A stretch of DNA of 64,000 nt from Gluconacetobacter sacchari (lineage in GTDB: Bacteria; Pseudomonadota; Alphaproteobacteria; Acetobacterales; Acetobacteraceae): contig NZ_JABEQJ010000008.1 of the NCBI RefSeq assembly GCF_014174255.1, positions 1-64,000 of the forward strand, read 5' to 3'. The position numbers and the translations under genes were made by a program. Every line of letters starts with the position of its first letter. Position 1 is the stretch's first letter. This document shows, piece after piece, positions 18,167 through 27,561 of this stretch. The notes beneath the pieces were generated by a model. The model did not search any database. It was not told where the DNA came from and saw only the letters and a list, made by a program, of their open reading frames with translations.

Positions 18167-19153
18167 ATGATGATCAAGGACGATACATTCAAGATCTCGC
18201 GCATTCGCTTCGACGAGAATTATCGCCCCTCCGATAATACGCGGCTCACGACCAATTTCGCCAATCTGGCCAGAGGGGAGAGCCGGCAGGAGAACCTGCG
18301 GAATGTCCTGAGAATGATTGACAATCGTTTCAATGACCTGGCGCATTGGGATAACCCCGACAAAGATCGCTATTCCGTTGAGCTTGAAATCATCTCCATC
18401 GAGATTCGTATCGATTTCGATGGCGGGAAGGATATGTTTCCGCTGATCGAGGTCCTGAACACGATTATTGTCGACAGGAAGACCGACAGGCGCATCGACG
18501 GGATCGTGGGGAACAGCTTCTCCTCGTATGTGCGGGATTATGACTTCAGTGTGTTGTTGCCGGAGCATAACAGGACGCGGACCGCATTCGGCACGCCGCG
18601 TCATTTTGGAGACCTGCATGGGACGCTCTTCAAGTGCGTGGTCAATTCGCGCGCCTACGGGGAGAATTTCAGGAAGCTGCCCGTCATATGCCTGAGTGTT
18701 TCGAGCAACAGGATCTATCATCGGACTGAAAACCAGCATCCGGTATTGGGTGTCGAATATCAGCAGCGTGAATTTTCCCTGACCGACCAATATTTTGAAA
18801 AAATGGGCATGCAGGTTCGCTATTTCATGCCGCCCGGCAGCGTCGCGCCCCTGGCGTTCTATTTTTTCGGTGATCTGCTTTCTGACTACACCAATCTTGA
18901 GCTTATCGGCACCATCAGCACGATGGAGTCTTTTCAGAAGGTCTATCGCCCTGAAATTTACAACGCCAATGCCGCCGCGGCGGCATGTTACCAGCCGAGT
19001 CTGACGCATCAGGATTATTCGACGACCCGGATCGTCTATGACCGCGAGGAGCGCAGCCGACTGGCCGTCGCGCAGGGGAAATTTACGGAAGAGAGATTCA
19101 TCAAGCCATATCAGGACATTCTTGAGCGGTACTGCGCCGATTGCTCCGTTTGA
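18167..19153 (+). CDS. mesX: DUF1852 protein, MesX partner of the core-MetE methionine synthase
   Basis: This 328-residue soluble protein has the content and size of DUF1852, for example DTFKISRIRFDENYRPSDNT near the N-terminus and FYFFGDLLSDYTNLELIGTI near residue 240. DUF1852 proteins (MesX) are reported to be needed for methionine synthesis by the MesD class of short, folate-independent methionine synthases. The biochemical step is unclear; a part in supplying the methyl donor in aerobic bacteria has been suggested. mesD follows after 27 bp, exactly the expected pairing. In-frame starts exist at 18152, 18167 and 18170, and 18167/18170 give the natural N-terminus MIKDDTF. Confidence 0.8.
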   Translation: MMIKDDTFKISRIRFDENYRPSDNTRLTTNFANLARGESRQENLRNVLRMIDNRFNDLAHWDNPDKDRYSVELEIISIEIRIDFDGGKDMFPLIEVLNTIIVDRKTDRRIDGIVGNSFSSYVRDYDFSVLLPEHNRTRTAFGTPRHFGDLHGTLFKCVVNSRAYGENFRKLPVICLSVSSNRIYHRTENQHPVLGVEYQQREFSLTDQYFEKMGMQVRYFMPPGSVAPLAFYFFGDLLSDYTNLELIGTISTMESFQKVYRPEIYNANAAAAACYQPSLTHQDYSTTRIVYDREERSRLAVAQGKFTEERFIKPYQDILERYCADCSV

Positions 19154-19180
19154 TCAACCAGGAATACGAGGTCTGCTTTC

Positions 19181-20209
19181 ATGAAAACATTGCTCCCCAC
19201 CGCGACGGCCGGCAGCCTGCCCAAGCCTTCGTGGCTTGCGAAGCCCGAGACGCTGTGGTCGCCCTGGAAATTGCAGGGCGCGGAACTGGTCGAGGGCAAG
19301 CAGGATGCCCTGCGCCTGACGCTGGACGACCAGGATCGCGCGGGCATCGATATCGTCAGCGACGGCGAGCAGACGCGCCAGCATTTCGTCACGACGTTTA
19401 TCGAGCATCTCGGCGGCGTCGATTTCGAGAACCGTCAGACGGTCAGGATCCGCGACCGTTACGATGCCAGCGTGCCGTCGGTCGTGGGCGCGGTGACGCG
19501 CGAGAAGCCGGTCTTTGTCGAGGATGCGAAATTCCTGCGCGCGCTGACGAGCAAGCCGATCAAGTGGGCGCTGCCGGGCCCCATGACCATGATCGATACG
19601 CTGCATGACGGCTATTATGGAAGCCGCGAGAAGCTGGCGTGGGAGTTCGCCAGAATCCTCAACCAGGAGGCCAGGGAGCTGGAGGCGGCCGGTGTCGATA
19701 TCATCCAGTTCGACGAGCCCGCGTTCAACGTCTTTTTCGATGAGGTGAACGATTGGGGGATCGCGGCCCTGGAGGCGGCGATCGAGGGGCTTCGATGCGA
19801 AACCGCGGTCCATATCTGCTATGGCTATGGCATCAAGGCCAATATCGACTGGAAGAATGGCCTGGGGGCGGAGTGGCGGCAGTATGAGGAGATCTTTCCA
19901 AAACTGCGGGAATCCAGGATCGACCTGATCTCGCTGGAATGCCAGAATTCGCGCGTTCCAATGGACCTGATCGAACTCATTCGCGGCAAGAAGGTGATGG
20001 TGGGCGCCATCGATGTGGCGACCCATGCCGTCGAGACGCCCGAGGCGGTCGCCGATACGCTGCGCAAGGCGCTTCGGTTCGTCGATGCCGGGAATCTTTA
20101 CCCCTGCACCAACTGCGGCATGGCGCCGTTGCCGCGTCACGTGGCGCGCGGCAAGCTGCGGGCGTTGGCGGCGGGCGCGGCAATCGTGCGGCGGGAACTT
20201 TCGGCCTAG
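19181..20209 (+). CDS. mesD: Core-MetE methionine synthase, MesD type
   Basis: This 342-residue protein covers only the C-terminal catalytic half of MetE. It lacks the N-terminal folate-binding-type half of the roughly 750-residue enzyme. Probable zinc ligands are visible: His211 and Cys213 in AVHICYGYG, and Cys312 in CTNCGMAPL. The substrate loop IIQFDEPAF is also present. It should transfer a methyl group to homocysteine to give methionine. Because short core-MetE enzymes of the MesD group depend on MesX rather than methyl-folate triglutamate, the donor is uncertain. The start is preceded by AGGAATACGAGG. Its stop overlaps the stop of the convergent metF by 4 bp (CTAG). Confidence 0.85.
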   Translation: MKTLLPTATAGSLPKPSWLAKPETLWSPWKLQGAELVEGKQDALRLTLDDQDRAGIDIVSDGEQTRQHFVTTFIEHLGGVDFENRQTVRIRDRYDASVPSVVGAVTREKPVFVEDAKFLRALTSKPIKWALPGPMTMIDTLHDGYYGSREKLAWEFARILNQEARELEAAGVDIIQFDEPAFNVFFDEVNDWGIAALEAAIEGLRCETAVHICYGYGIKANIDWKNGLGAEWRQYEEIFPKLRESRIDLISLECQNSRVPMDLIELIRGKKVMVGAIDVATHAVETPEAVADTLRKALRFVDAGNLYPCTNCGMAPLPRHVARGKLRALAAGAAIVRRELSA

Positions 20210-21189
20210 CCGGCCGCCGCGTCCTCGCCCGTCGGGCGCGCCCCGAGCATATGGGCGATCGCGTAGGGCAGGTCGGGGCGGTTCATCGTCGAGATATGAA
20301 ATTCGTTGATTCCGTGGGCCTGCAAGGTACGAACCAGTTCCACCGCCACGACGCCGGCGACGATGCGGCGGAGTTCGGGGTTCCGTGACGTGTCTTCGAA
20401 CAGATGCGTCAGCCAGGCTGGCACCGTGACGCCGCAGATGGCCGAGAAGCGGGCCACCTGGTCGTAGGTCGATATCGGCATGATGCCCGGGACGATCGGT
20501 GCGGTGATGCCGGCCGCCAGGCAGCGGTCGCGCAGGCGCAGATAGGTCGCGGCGTCGAAGAAATACTGCGTGATCGCGCGGGTCGCCCCGGCATCGAGCT
20601 TGCGCTTGAGATTGTCCAGATCCGCTTCCGGAGACGAGGCGGCGGGATGCGTCTCGGGGTAGGCGGCGACGGAGATTTCGAAATCCGCGATGCGGCGCAG
20701 GCCGGCGACGAGATCGCTGGCATAGGCATAGCCGCCCGGATGCGGCGCATGGCCGGCGCCCGGGGGCGGATCGCCCCGCAGGGCCACGATGTGCCTGACA
20801 CCGGCCTGCCAGTAGGCGCGGGCGATGTCATCGATATGTTCGCGGGTGGCGCCGATGCAGGTCAGGTGCGCGGCGGGCGCGAGGGATGTTTCCCGTTTCA
20901 GGCGCGCGATCGTGGCGCGGGTGCTGGCCTGCGCGCTGCCGCCCGCGCCATATGTCACCGACACGAAGCGGGGCGACAGCGGCGCCAGGCGCCGGATGCA
21001 GTGCCATAGCCGCTGCGCCATGGCGTCGGTTCTCGGTGGTACGAACTCGAAGGACAGGACGGGGGGCGGAGCGTCGCGCATGCGCAGGCAGGCGCGTGGC
21101 GTGCCCGCGAGCATGGCTTCCGGATCGATGGTCATGGCGGGCGTCGCCGGGAACGGCGCGCGGGGGGCTGGGTGATCGGTCGTGGCCAT
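20206..21189 (-). CDS. metF: Methylenetetrahydrofolate reductase (MetF-like)
   Basis: This 327-residue TIM-barrel flavoprotein has the MTHFR signatures VLSFEFVPPRT, FVSVTYGAGGS, HLTCIGATR and the NADH/folate loop HIVALRGDPP. Another family element is ITQYFFDAATYL. It reduces 5,10-methylene-THF to 5-methyl-THF using FAD. Divergent from metR and convergent with mesD, it clearly belongs to the methionine module. This is interesting because MesD-type enzymes are thought not to use methyl-folate directly, so another methionine synthase may also exist in the genome or methyl-THF may feed the system indirectly. Confidence 0.9.
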   Translation of the reverse strand: MATTDHPAPRAPFPATPAMTIDPEAMLAGTPRACLRMRDAPPPVLSFEFVPPRTDAMAQRLWHCIRRLAPLSPRFVSVTYGAGGSAQASTRATIARLKRETSLAPAAHLTCIGATREHIDDIARAYWQAGVRHIVALRGDPPPGAGHAPHPGGYAYASDLVAGLRRIADFEISVAAYPETHPAASSPEADLDNLKRKLDAGATRAITQYFFDAATYLRLRDRCLAAGITAPIVPGIMPISTYDQVARFSAICGVTVPAWLTHLFEDTSRNPELRRIVAGVVAVELVRTLQAHGINEFHISTMNRPDLPYAIAHMLGARPTGEDAAAG

Positions 21190-21273
21190 GGAGCGTTATC
21201 CGGATGAATCGTGCGGTGACGTCACGCTAGGCGCTTGTGAAGATGAGCTGAAATGATATGTTTTTATGATTAT

Positions 21274-21284
21274 ATGAATTTCAT
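21274..21284. promoter_or_regulatory. Candidate LysR/MetR operator between metF and metR
   Basis: ATGAA-T-TTCAT is an 11-bp perfect dyad in the AT-rich 112-bp gap between the divergent metF and metR genes. It uses the TGAA/TTCA half-sites of MetR, but with a one-base spacer instead of five, so it is a weaker candidate than the site at 17975. Confidence 0.35.
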
Positions 21285-21301
21285 GCATTTTCGGGGTGGA
21301 C

Positions 21302-22243
21302 ATGGGGGTTCTGGAGCGCAGTCATCTGATCATCATCCAGGAAGTGGCGCGGGAGGGGTCGTTGACCGCCGCCGGGATGCGCCTGAACCTGACCCAGCCG
21401 GCGCTCAGCCATGCGATCCGCAAGATCGAAAACCAGCTTGGGGTCAAGATCTGGCGGCGGGAAGGGCGGTCCCTGGCGCTGACCCAGGCGGGCGAATGGC
21501 TGCTGTCGCTGGCCAACCGCCTGCTGCCCCAGTTCGAACTGGCGGAAAGCCGGCTTGAACAGTTCGGGAATGGCGAGCGGGGGGCGCTTCGTATCGGGAT
21601 GGAGTGCCATCCCTGCTACCAGTGGCTGCTGAAGGTGGTCTCTCCCTATCTGGAGAGATGGCCGAAGGTCGATGTCGATGTGCGACAGAAATTCCAGTTC
21701 GGGGGGATCGGCGCGCTGTTCAGCAACGAGATCGATGTCCTGGTCACGCCGGACCCGCTTTACAAGCCGGGCCTGAAGTTCACGCCGGTCTTCGATTATG
21801 AACTCGTGCTGGTCGTGGGGCCGGAACACCCGTTGCGGGATGCCAGGTTCGTCGTGCCCGAGCAGCTTGCCGGGGAGACGCTGATTACCTATCCCGTGCC
21901 GTCCGAACGGCTTGATATCTACACGCAGTTCCTGCAACCGGCGGGCATCGGGCCGCGACAGCAGAAGCAGATCGAGACCACGGACATCATGCTGGTCATG
22001 GTCGCGCATGGCCGGGGGGTCGCGGCGCTGCCGCGCTGGCTGGCGGAAGAATATGCCGACCGTTTTGAACTGTATCCGGTGAAGCTCGGCAGGAAGGGCA
22101 TTGCGAAGCAGATCTTTCTCGGCCGCCGCGAAACCGACGAGGAGATTCACTATCTGCGGGATTTCATCGCATTCGCCGCGTCACCCGGTCTGGCCGGCCA
22201 GGGCGTCGCCGACGTGGAAAGCCGCGCCGGCAGATCGGGGTGA
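21302..22243 (+). CDS. metR: LysR-family regulator, MetR-like
   Basis: This 313-residue LysR regulator has an N-terminal helix-turn-helix (text EGSLTAAGMRLNLTQPALSH, then IRKIENQLGVKIWRR) and an effector domain. The segment GMECHPCYQWLLKVV is characteristic of MetR, whose co-inducer is homocysteine. It lies divergent from metF and next to mesXD, with a perfect MetR box upstream of mesX. The ATG at 21302 was preferred over an in-frame GTG at 21296. Its 3' end faces oxyR with a small hairpin (CCCTGA/TCAGGG, 22252-22270) between the stops. Confidence 0.82.
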   Translation: MGVLERSHLIIIQEVAREGSLTAAGMRLNLTQPALSHAIRKIENQLGVKIWRREGRSLALTQAGEWLLSLANRLLPQFELAESRLEQFGNGERGALRIGMECHPCYQWLLKVVSPYLERWPKVDVDVRQKFQFGGIGALFSNEIDVLVTPDPLYKPGLKFTPVFDYELVLVVGPEHPLRDARFVVPEQLAGETLITYPVPSERLDIYTQFLQPAGIGPRQQKQIETTDIMLVMVAHGRGVAALPRWLAEEYADRFELYPVKLGRKGIAKQIFLGRRETDEEIHYLRDFIAFAASPGLAGQGVADVESRAGRSG

Positions 22244-22264
22244 AGGGGGAGCCCTGATGCCGTG

Positions 22265-23194
22265 TCAGGGGGTGGCCTGGGCGCCCAGTTCCCGCGCCAG
22301 GTTTTCGAACAGCGGCGCGCGCGGGTCGGTGGCGCGCCACCACAGGCCGATGGTGCGGCCGATCTCGGGCGATGCGAAGGGTACGGCGCGGGAGAAGCCG
22401 CGCGCCTCGGTGCCGGTATCGACCGCCAGCGCGGGCATGACGGCGATGCCCTCGCCGGCGTCGACCATGTAGCGCAGCATCTCCACGCTGGTCGCGAACG
22501 GGCCGTCGGGGTCGGGGTGGGGCGGGGTGGCGGGGCTGCACAGCGACACAGTCTGGTCGCGCAGGCAGTGGCCGGGGTCGAGCAGGATCAGGGCGGCGCC
22601 GTCGAGATCGGCGGAGGACAGAGCGGAGCGCGCGGCCAGCGGATGGGCCCGGGGGAGCAGGACGCGAAACGGCTCGAAGAACAGCGGGGCGGCGGCGATG
22701 CCGGCATCCGTGACCGGCATCGCCGCGATCGCGATATCCAGCGTGTAATCCAGCAGGTGCCGCGCCAGATCGGGTGTCCGGTCCTCGGTCAGGCGCAGGG
22801 CGATGTCGGGGTGGGCGGCGCGAATCCGCCGCAGCAGCGTGGGCATGTAATAGGGCGCCAGCGTGGGGATGATGCCGAGCGCCAGGGAGCCGGACAGGTC
22901 GTGCCCGGTGCCGTGGGCCTGTTCCATCAGGACATGCGCGTCGCGGACGATGCGTTCGACCAGGGGGATCAGGGTCGCGCCGCGCTGGGTCGGGCGGGCG
23001 CCCCGGCGGCCGCGTTCGAAGAGCGCGCAGCCCAGCAGGGCCTCGACCTTGCGGATCTGCTCGCTCAGGCCGGGCTGGCTGACGCCGCAGAGCCGCGCGG
23101 CGCGGCCGAAATGGCCGGTGCGGCTGACCGCCAGCACATAATCGAGGTCGCGCAGCGTCAGGCCGGCGAGGGAGTGGGGAGGGGGGGTGGCCAT
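22265..23194 (-). CDS. oxyR: Hydrogen peroxide-sensing regulator OxyR
   Basis: This 309-residue LysR regulator has an N-terminal helix-turn-helix (GHFGRAARLCGVSQPGLSEQ). The redox loop is DPGHCLRDQTVSLC, with Cys210 and Cys219 spaced like Cys199/Cys208 of E. coli OxyR, which form the peroxide-induced disulfide. It is divergent from a catalase gene across 102 bp, the classic target arrangement. The first dozen residues (MATPPPHSLAG) precede the usual start LTLRDLDYV, so a slightly later start is possible. Confidence 0.93.
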   Translation of the reverse strand: MATPPPHSLAGLTLRDLDYVLAVSRTGHFGRAARLCGVSQPGLSEQIRKVEALLGCALFERGRRGARPTQRGATLIPLVERIVRDAHVLMEQAHGTGHDLSGSLALGIIPTLAPYYMPTLLRRIRAAHPDIALRLTEDRTPDLARHLLDYTLDIAIAAMPVTDAGIAAAPLFFEPFRVLLPRAHPLAARSALSSADLDGAALILLDPGHCLRDQTVSLCSPATPPHPDPDGPFATSVEMLRYMVDAGEGIAVMPALAVDTGTEARGFSRAVPFASPEIGRTIGLWWRATDPRAPLFENLARELGAQATP

Positions 23195-23197
23195 ATG

Positions 23198-23243
23198 ATA
23201 GGGATAGCCTTTTGTTTCTATAAAGAGAATCGATTTTATCTAT
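23198..23243. promoter_or_regulatory. Candidate OxyR operator between oxyR and the catalase gene
   Basis: In the oxyR-catalase gap two CTAT half-sites (23218-23221 and 23240-23243) are exactly 22 bp apart, the two-turn spacing of OxyR sites. ATAG half-sites occur at 23198 and 23204. The ATAG-CTAT spacing is not the canonical 7 bp, so the match is partial. Confidence 0.4.
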
Positions 23244-23296
23244 CAGACTGCGGCGGGTAGGCAGGGTTTCGCATCATTTGCGGAAAGGAAAACGCC

Positions 23297-24751
23297 ATGT
23301 CCGACCCGATTGCCCGCCCCGTTCTGACGACCAGTGCCGGTGCGCCCGTTCCCGACAACCAGAACAGCAAGAGCGCCGGCCGCCATGGGCCGCTGCTGCT
23401 GGAGAACTACCAGTTGCTGGAGAAGCTGGCGCACCAGAACCGCGAGCGCATTCCCGAGCGGGTCGTCCATGCGAAAGGCTCGGGCGCCTATGGCCGCTTT
23501 ACCGTGACCGGGGACGTCACGCGCTATACGAATGCCGCCATATTCGGCGAGATCGGCCGGACGACCGATGTGCTGGTGCGGTTTTCGACCGTCGCGGGGG
23601 AGCGGGGCGCGGCGGACGCCGAGCGGGACGTGCGCGGCTTCGCGCTGAAATTCTATACCAGCGAGGGCAACTGGGACCTGGTGGGGAACAATACGCCGGT
23701 CTTCTTCGTGCGCGATCCGATGAAATTCCCGGACTTCATTCACACGCAGAAGCGCCATCCGCGGACCAACCTGCGCTCGGCGACCGCGATGTGGGATTTC
23801 TGGTCGCTGAGTCCGGAAAGCCTGCATCAGGTGGCGATCCTGTTCTCGGACCGGGGCTTGCCGCGCGGCTATCGGTTCATGGACGGATTCGGCAGCCATA
23901 CCTATTCGTTCTGGAACGATGATGGCGAGCGGTTCTGGGTGAAGTTTCATTTCAAGACCTGGCAGGGCCACCGCCATTGGACCAATGACGAGGCCGCTGC
24001 GATCGTCGGCCAGGACCGGGAAAGCGCGCAGCGCGACCTGTATGATGCCATCGAGGCGGGTGACTTCCCGCGTTGGACGCTGTCGGTGCAGATCATGACG
24101 GAGGCGGATGCCGCGCGGCAGCCGTTCGATCCGTTCGACCTGACGAAAGTCTGGCCGCACGCGGACTTTCCGCTGATCGAGGTGGGCGTGCTGGAACTGA
24201 ACCGCAACCCGGCGCATTATTTCGCGGAAATCGAGCAGGCGTCGTTCTCGCCGTCGAATATCGTGCGCGGAATCGGCTTTTCGCCGGACAGGATGTTGCA
24301 GGGGCGGCTGTTCGCCTATGCCGACGCCCATCGCTATCGCGTCGGCACGCATTACGAGAGCCTGCCGGTCAATCAGCCGAAATGCCCGGTCCATACCTAT
24401 CATGCCGACGGGCCGATGCGTTTCGACGCGCCGCAGGGCACGGATGCGTATTACGAGCCGAACTCGTTCGGCGGGCCGGTGGAGGACCCGCGCGCGAAGG
24501 AGCCGCCGCTGAAGCTGGACGGCGTGGCCGGATATGCCGACCATCGCGTGGGCAATGACGATTACCGCCAGCCCGCCGCGCTGTTCCATCTGTTCGACGA
24601 GGCGCAGAAGGAGCGTTTCTTCGGGAATATCGCGGCGGCGATGCAGGGGGTGCCGGCGGTTATCGTCGAGCGGCAACTGGCGCATTTCGCCAAGGCCGAT
24701 CCGGCATGGGCGGAGGGGGTGCGGCGGGCGCTGGCGCGCGCGGCGGAATAG
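23297..24751 (+). CDS. katA: Monofunctional heme catalase
   Basis: The 484-residue protein is a small-subunit (clade 3 size) catalase that breaks down H2O2. Visible active-site residues are His58 ([16 protein letters not shown]), Asn131 ([12 protein letters not shown]) and the proximal heme ligand Tyr341 in [20 protein letters not shown] precedes the ATG. It is divergent from oxyR and probably induced by it. No signal peptide is seen, so it is cytoplasmic. The gene symbol is by family resemblance only. Confidence 0.93.
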   Translation: MSDPIARPVLTTSAGAPVPDNQNSKSAGRHGPLLLENYQLLEKLAHQNRERIPERVVHAKGSGAYGRFTVTGDVTRYTNAAIFGEIGRTTDVLVRFSTVAGERGAADAERDVRGFALKFYTSEGNWDLVGNNTPVFFVRDPMKFPDFIHTQKRHPRTNLRSATAMWDFWSLSPESLHQVAILFSDRGLPRGYRFMDGFGSHTYSFWNDDGERFWVKFHFKTWQGHRHWTNDEAAAIVGQDRESAQRDLYDAIEAGDFPRWTLSVQIMTEADAARQPFDPFDLTKVWPHADFPLIEVGVLELNRNPAHYFAEIEQASFSPSNIVRGIGFSPDRMLQGRLFAYADAHRYRVGTHYESLPVNQPKCPVHTYHADGPMRFDAPQGTDAYYEPNSFGGPVEDPRAKEPPLKLDGVAGYADHRVGNDDYRQPAALFHLFDEAQKERFFGNIAAAMQGVPAVIVERQLAHFAKADPAWAEGVRRALARAAE

Positions 24752-24791
24752 GGACGCCCCCTACCCCCAGCCCGTATCGCCCGGTCATGGA

Positions 24792-24822
24792 GCGGCGGCC
24801 CGGAATCGTTTCCGGCCGCCGC
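24792..24822 (+). terminator. Strong hairpin after the catalase gene
   Basis: GCGGCGGCCCGGAA (24792-24805) pairs with TTCCGGCCGCCGC (24810-24822) around a TCGT tetraloop, with one bulged C. There is no T run, so intrinsic termination is uncertain; it may instead protect the mRNA 3' end. Confidence 0.45.
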
Positions 24823-25154
24823 GAACCCGCGTTGTCCGGACCCGCCGCGAACATGCCGCGTGGTCCCGCACGCGCCGGATCGGGGGTGTAACGTATGGAT
24901 CGTGGAATAAAACCGCCATATTTTTGTGTCGTTTCGACATCGGGTGCCAGTGAATCTGATTTTATTTGCGAGGCGATGATATCTGGCAAACCGTAACTTG
25001 ATCGAAATAAAATAATCGGGATGAAAGGAAACGAAAGGAAACGATTGTCACAAAATCATAACGAGACCTGATCCGGGCCCGACCATATGAAGGCACCCAT
25101 ACGCCCGGAGCGACGTCGTGGCGACGCGTGGCAACATATTTAGGACGGAGCGAC
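24823..25154 (+). promoter_or_regulatory. Upstream region of the first TonB receptor gene
   Basis: I see no gene here. The 24890-25070 part is AT-rich and includes a perfect tandem duplication of GAAAGGAAAC (25023-25032 and 25033-25042). TTGTCACAAAATCATAAC is a poor Pho-box-like match next to it. A promoter for the receptor gene is expected here but cannot be fixed by eye. GGACGGAG before 25155 is the ribosome binding site. Confidence 0.35.
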
Positions 25155-27554
25155 ATGAACAGAAGCGCGGCCCTTTTTCTGACGACCTGCCTTACCGCCG
25201 TCATGATCCATCACGGCGCGGTCGCGGCCACGGCGCACCATACGCACAGCGCGCGCCAAGCCTCGCCGCAGGCGGTGCCGGCGGCGGCCTCGGCCCCCGT
25301 GCCGGTTCGCGCGCGGGCCGTGGCGCCGGCGGCGCATGTCGCGAGCGGGGACGAGGCGATCGTCGTGCTGGGCGCGGGTGCCGCGCGCGAGACGCAGACC
25401 GTGTCGCATCTGGCGATCCAGCAATATGTGCCGGGCACCAGCCCCTTCAAGGCGCTTTCGAAGCTGCCGGGTGTCATGTTCACCACGTCGGACCCGCTGG
25501 GCTCCTACGAATGGTCGCAGCAGATCATCATCCGCGGGTTCGACCAGAGCCGGCTGGGCTTTACGATGGACGGGATTCCGCTGGGCAATCTCGCCTATGC
25601 CAACGATAACGGCCTGTCCATCGGGCGCGCGTTGCAGACCGAGAATAACGGCCGCGCGACGCTGACCCAGGGCGCGGGCTCGCTGGGGGTCGCGGCCTCG
25701 AACAATCTGGGCGGCGCGCTGGAATTCACCTCGATCGACCCGACCGAGAAGTTCGGCGTGGATGTCGCGGGTACGGTCGGCTCGTCGGGGACGTGGCGCA
25801 CCTTCATGCGCGTCAACAGCGGCGTGCTGCCGGGCGGCGGGAAACTGTACGTTTCCTACGATTACCAGGATGCCAACAAGTGGAAGGGCGACGGCGTGCA
25901 GCAGCAGCAGCAGGCCAATGCCAAATTCGTCCAGCCGCTGGGCGACAAGGTGAAGCTGACGCTGTTCGGCGACTGGTCGAAGCGGGCGGAGAACGATTAT
26001 CAGGACCTGTCGCTGGCGACGATCCATCAATATGGATACCGGGTGGACAACATCACCGGAAATTATGCGCTGGCGAAACAGATCGCGTATGACTACCAGC
26101 ACGGCCTGCCGGGGCCGCCGGGCATCGGCACGACGAACTATGGCGATATCGGCGATTTCGTCTATTGGAATTCCGCCGGGCTTCGGCAGGATGCCATGGG
26201 TTACGGCAAGCTCGATTTCCAGATCAACGACCGGTTGAGGGGATTCGCGACCGTCTATGGCCACACCAACAGCGGCCAGGGCGTCTGGGCGACGCCGGAC
26301 GTGCCCACGCCGGACGCGCTGGGCGGTTCGCCCATTTCGATCCGCACGACCGAATATGACATCCATCGCGAAGGCTTCATCGGCAGCCTGAGCTATCGGA
26401 TCGCCCATCATACGATCGAGGGCGGGTTCTGGTTCGAGAACGACGATTTCGAGCAGGCACGCCGCTTCTACCCGCTTGGCCAGGACAATGTGCCGGGCAG
26501 CACGTACTGGTACAAGAACAACTGGTTCGCCACCCAGTGGCAGGGCGCGTTCAATACCAAGACCTATCAGGTCCATTTGCAGGATACCTGGCAGATCACG
26601 CCGGCCCTGAAGCTGAATTACGGCTTCCGGTCGCTGATCGCGGACAATGCGGCGCACCAGATCGGCAGCAATATCGGCGGCGTGAAGGGGCCGGACAGCT
26701 ATCCGTCCGGGTCGATCCAGTCCAGCAACGGCTTCCTGCCGCAGGTCGGCGCGAATTACCGCGTCAACGCGCATAACGAGGTGTTTGCCGATTTCGCGCG
26801 CAACATGGCGGCGTTCGACAATTCCAATACCGGCGCGACCAGCCCGTTCGCCACGACGATCGCGGGATATGAGGCGATCAAGAACAAGCTCAAGCCGGAA
26901 ATGGCCTATTCCGAGGAACTGGGTTATCGCTATCACGACCATAACATCCAGGCGTCGATCACCGGATATTATGTCGAGTTCCAGAATCGGCTGCTGAGCA
27001 TCACCCAGGGGACGGGCGTGCAGGGCAACCCCTCGGCGCTGGCCAATGTCGGTGGCGTCACCACGCGCGGCGTCGACCTGGCCTTCAACTACCAGTTCGC
27101 CCGCAACTGGTCGATCTATGCGTCCTATGCCTTCAACGACTCGAAATATAACGACAATGTCGACAGTGGCGGCACGATCTACGCCACCAGGGGCAAGGAT
27201 GTGGTGGCCATGCCGCGCAACCTGGCCAACGTGCAACTGGGCTATGATGACGGGTCGATCTGGGGCAACGTCAACATGCAGTACCAGGGCCGGCGCACCT
27301 ATACCTATGAGAACGATGTGTGGGTGCCGGCGAACGACATCTTCAACCTGAGCGTGGGCTATCGCTTCCACAGCGACAACTGGGTGTTGCGCGGCGTCGA
27401 TGCCCAGGTGAACGTGACCAACCTGTTCGACAAGCGCTATGCCGCCACCGTCGGCTCCAACGGGTTCGTGTTCTCCGACCCCTCGCGCACCTTCGCCACC
27501 TTGCAGGCCGGTGCGCCCCGCATGGTGTTCTTTACCCTGCGCAAGCATTTCTGA
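25155..27554 (+). CDS. TonB-dependent outer-membrane receptor
   Basis: The product is 799 residues with a signal peptide (MNRSAALFLTTCLTAVMIHH, cleavage near AVA-AT). A low-complexity A/H/S/P linker follows, then a plug domain (about residues 80-190; RGFDQSRLGFTMDGIPLGNL and TLTQGAGSLGVAASNNLGGA) and a 22-stranded barrel ending in MVFFTLRKHF. It imports an unknown ligand using TonB energy. The phospholipase C gene starts 7 bp after its stop, so they are likely cotranscribed. The receptor at 31535 is a clear paralogue. The ligand class (siderophore, sugar or phosphate compound) is not readable. Confidence 0.88.
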   Translation: MNRSAALFLTTCLTAVMIHHGAVAATAHHTHSARQASPQAVPAAASAPVPVRARAVAPAAHVASGDEAIVVLGAGAARETQTVSHLAIQQYVPGTSPFKALSKLPGVMFTTSDPLGSYEWSQQIIIRGFDQSRLGFTMDGIPLGNLAYANDNGLSIGRALQTENNGRATLTQGAGSLGVAASNNLGGALEFTSIDPTEKFGVDVAGTVGSSGTWRTFMRVNSGVLPGGGKLYVSYDYQDANKWKGDGVQQQQQANAKFVQPLGDKVKLTLFGDWSKRAENDYQDLSLATIHQYGYRVDNITGNYALAKQIAYDYQHGLPGPPGIGTTNYGDIGDFVYWNSAGLRQDAMGYGKLDFQINDRLRGFATVYGHTNSGQGVWATPDVPTPDALGGSPISIRTTEYDIHREGFIGSLSYRIAHHTIEGGFWFENDDFEQARRFYPLGQDNVPGSTYWYKNNWFATQWQGAFNTKTYQVHLQDTWQITPALKLNYGFRSLIADNAAHQIGSNIGGVKGPDSYPSGSIQSSNGFLPQVGANYRVNAHNEVFADFARNMAAFDNSNTGATSPFATTIAGYEAIKNKLKPEMAYSEELGYRYHDHNIQASITGYYVEFQNRLLSITQGTGVQGNPSALANVGGVTTRGVDLAFNYQFARNWSIYASYAFNDSKYNDNVDSGGTIYATRGKDVVAMPRNLANVQLGYDDGSIWGNVNMQYQGRRTYTYENDVWVPANDIFNLSVGYRFHSDNWVLRGVDAQVNVTNLFDKRYAATVGSNGFVFSDPSRTFATLQAGAPRMVFFTLRKHF

Positions 27555-27561
27555 GCCGGGG

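Noticed and set aside
24990-25070. Possible Pho box before the first TonB receptor
   Set aside because: TTGTCAC is followed by a second half-site (TCATAAC) that does not fit CTGTCAT, so the match is too weak to claim phosphate control.
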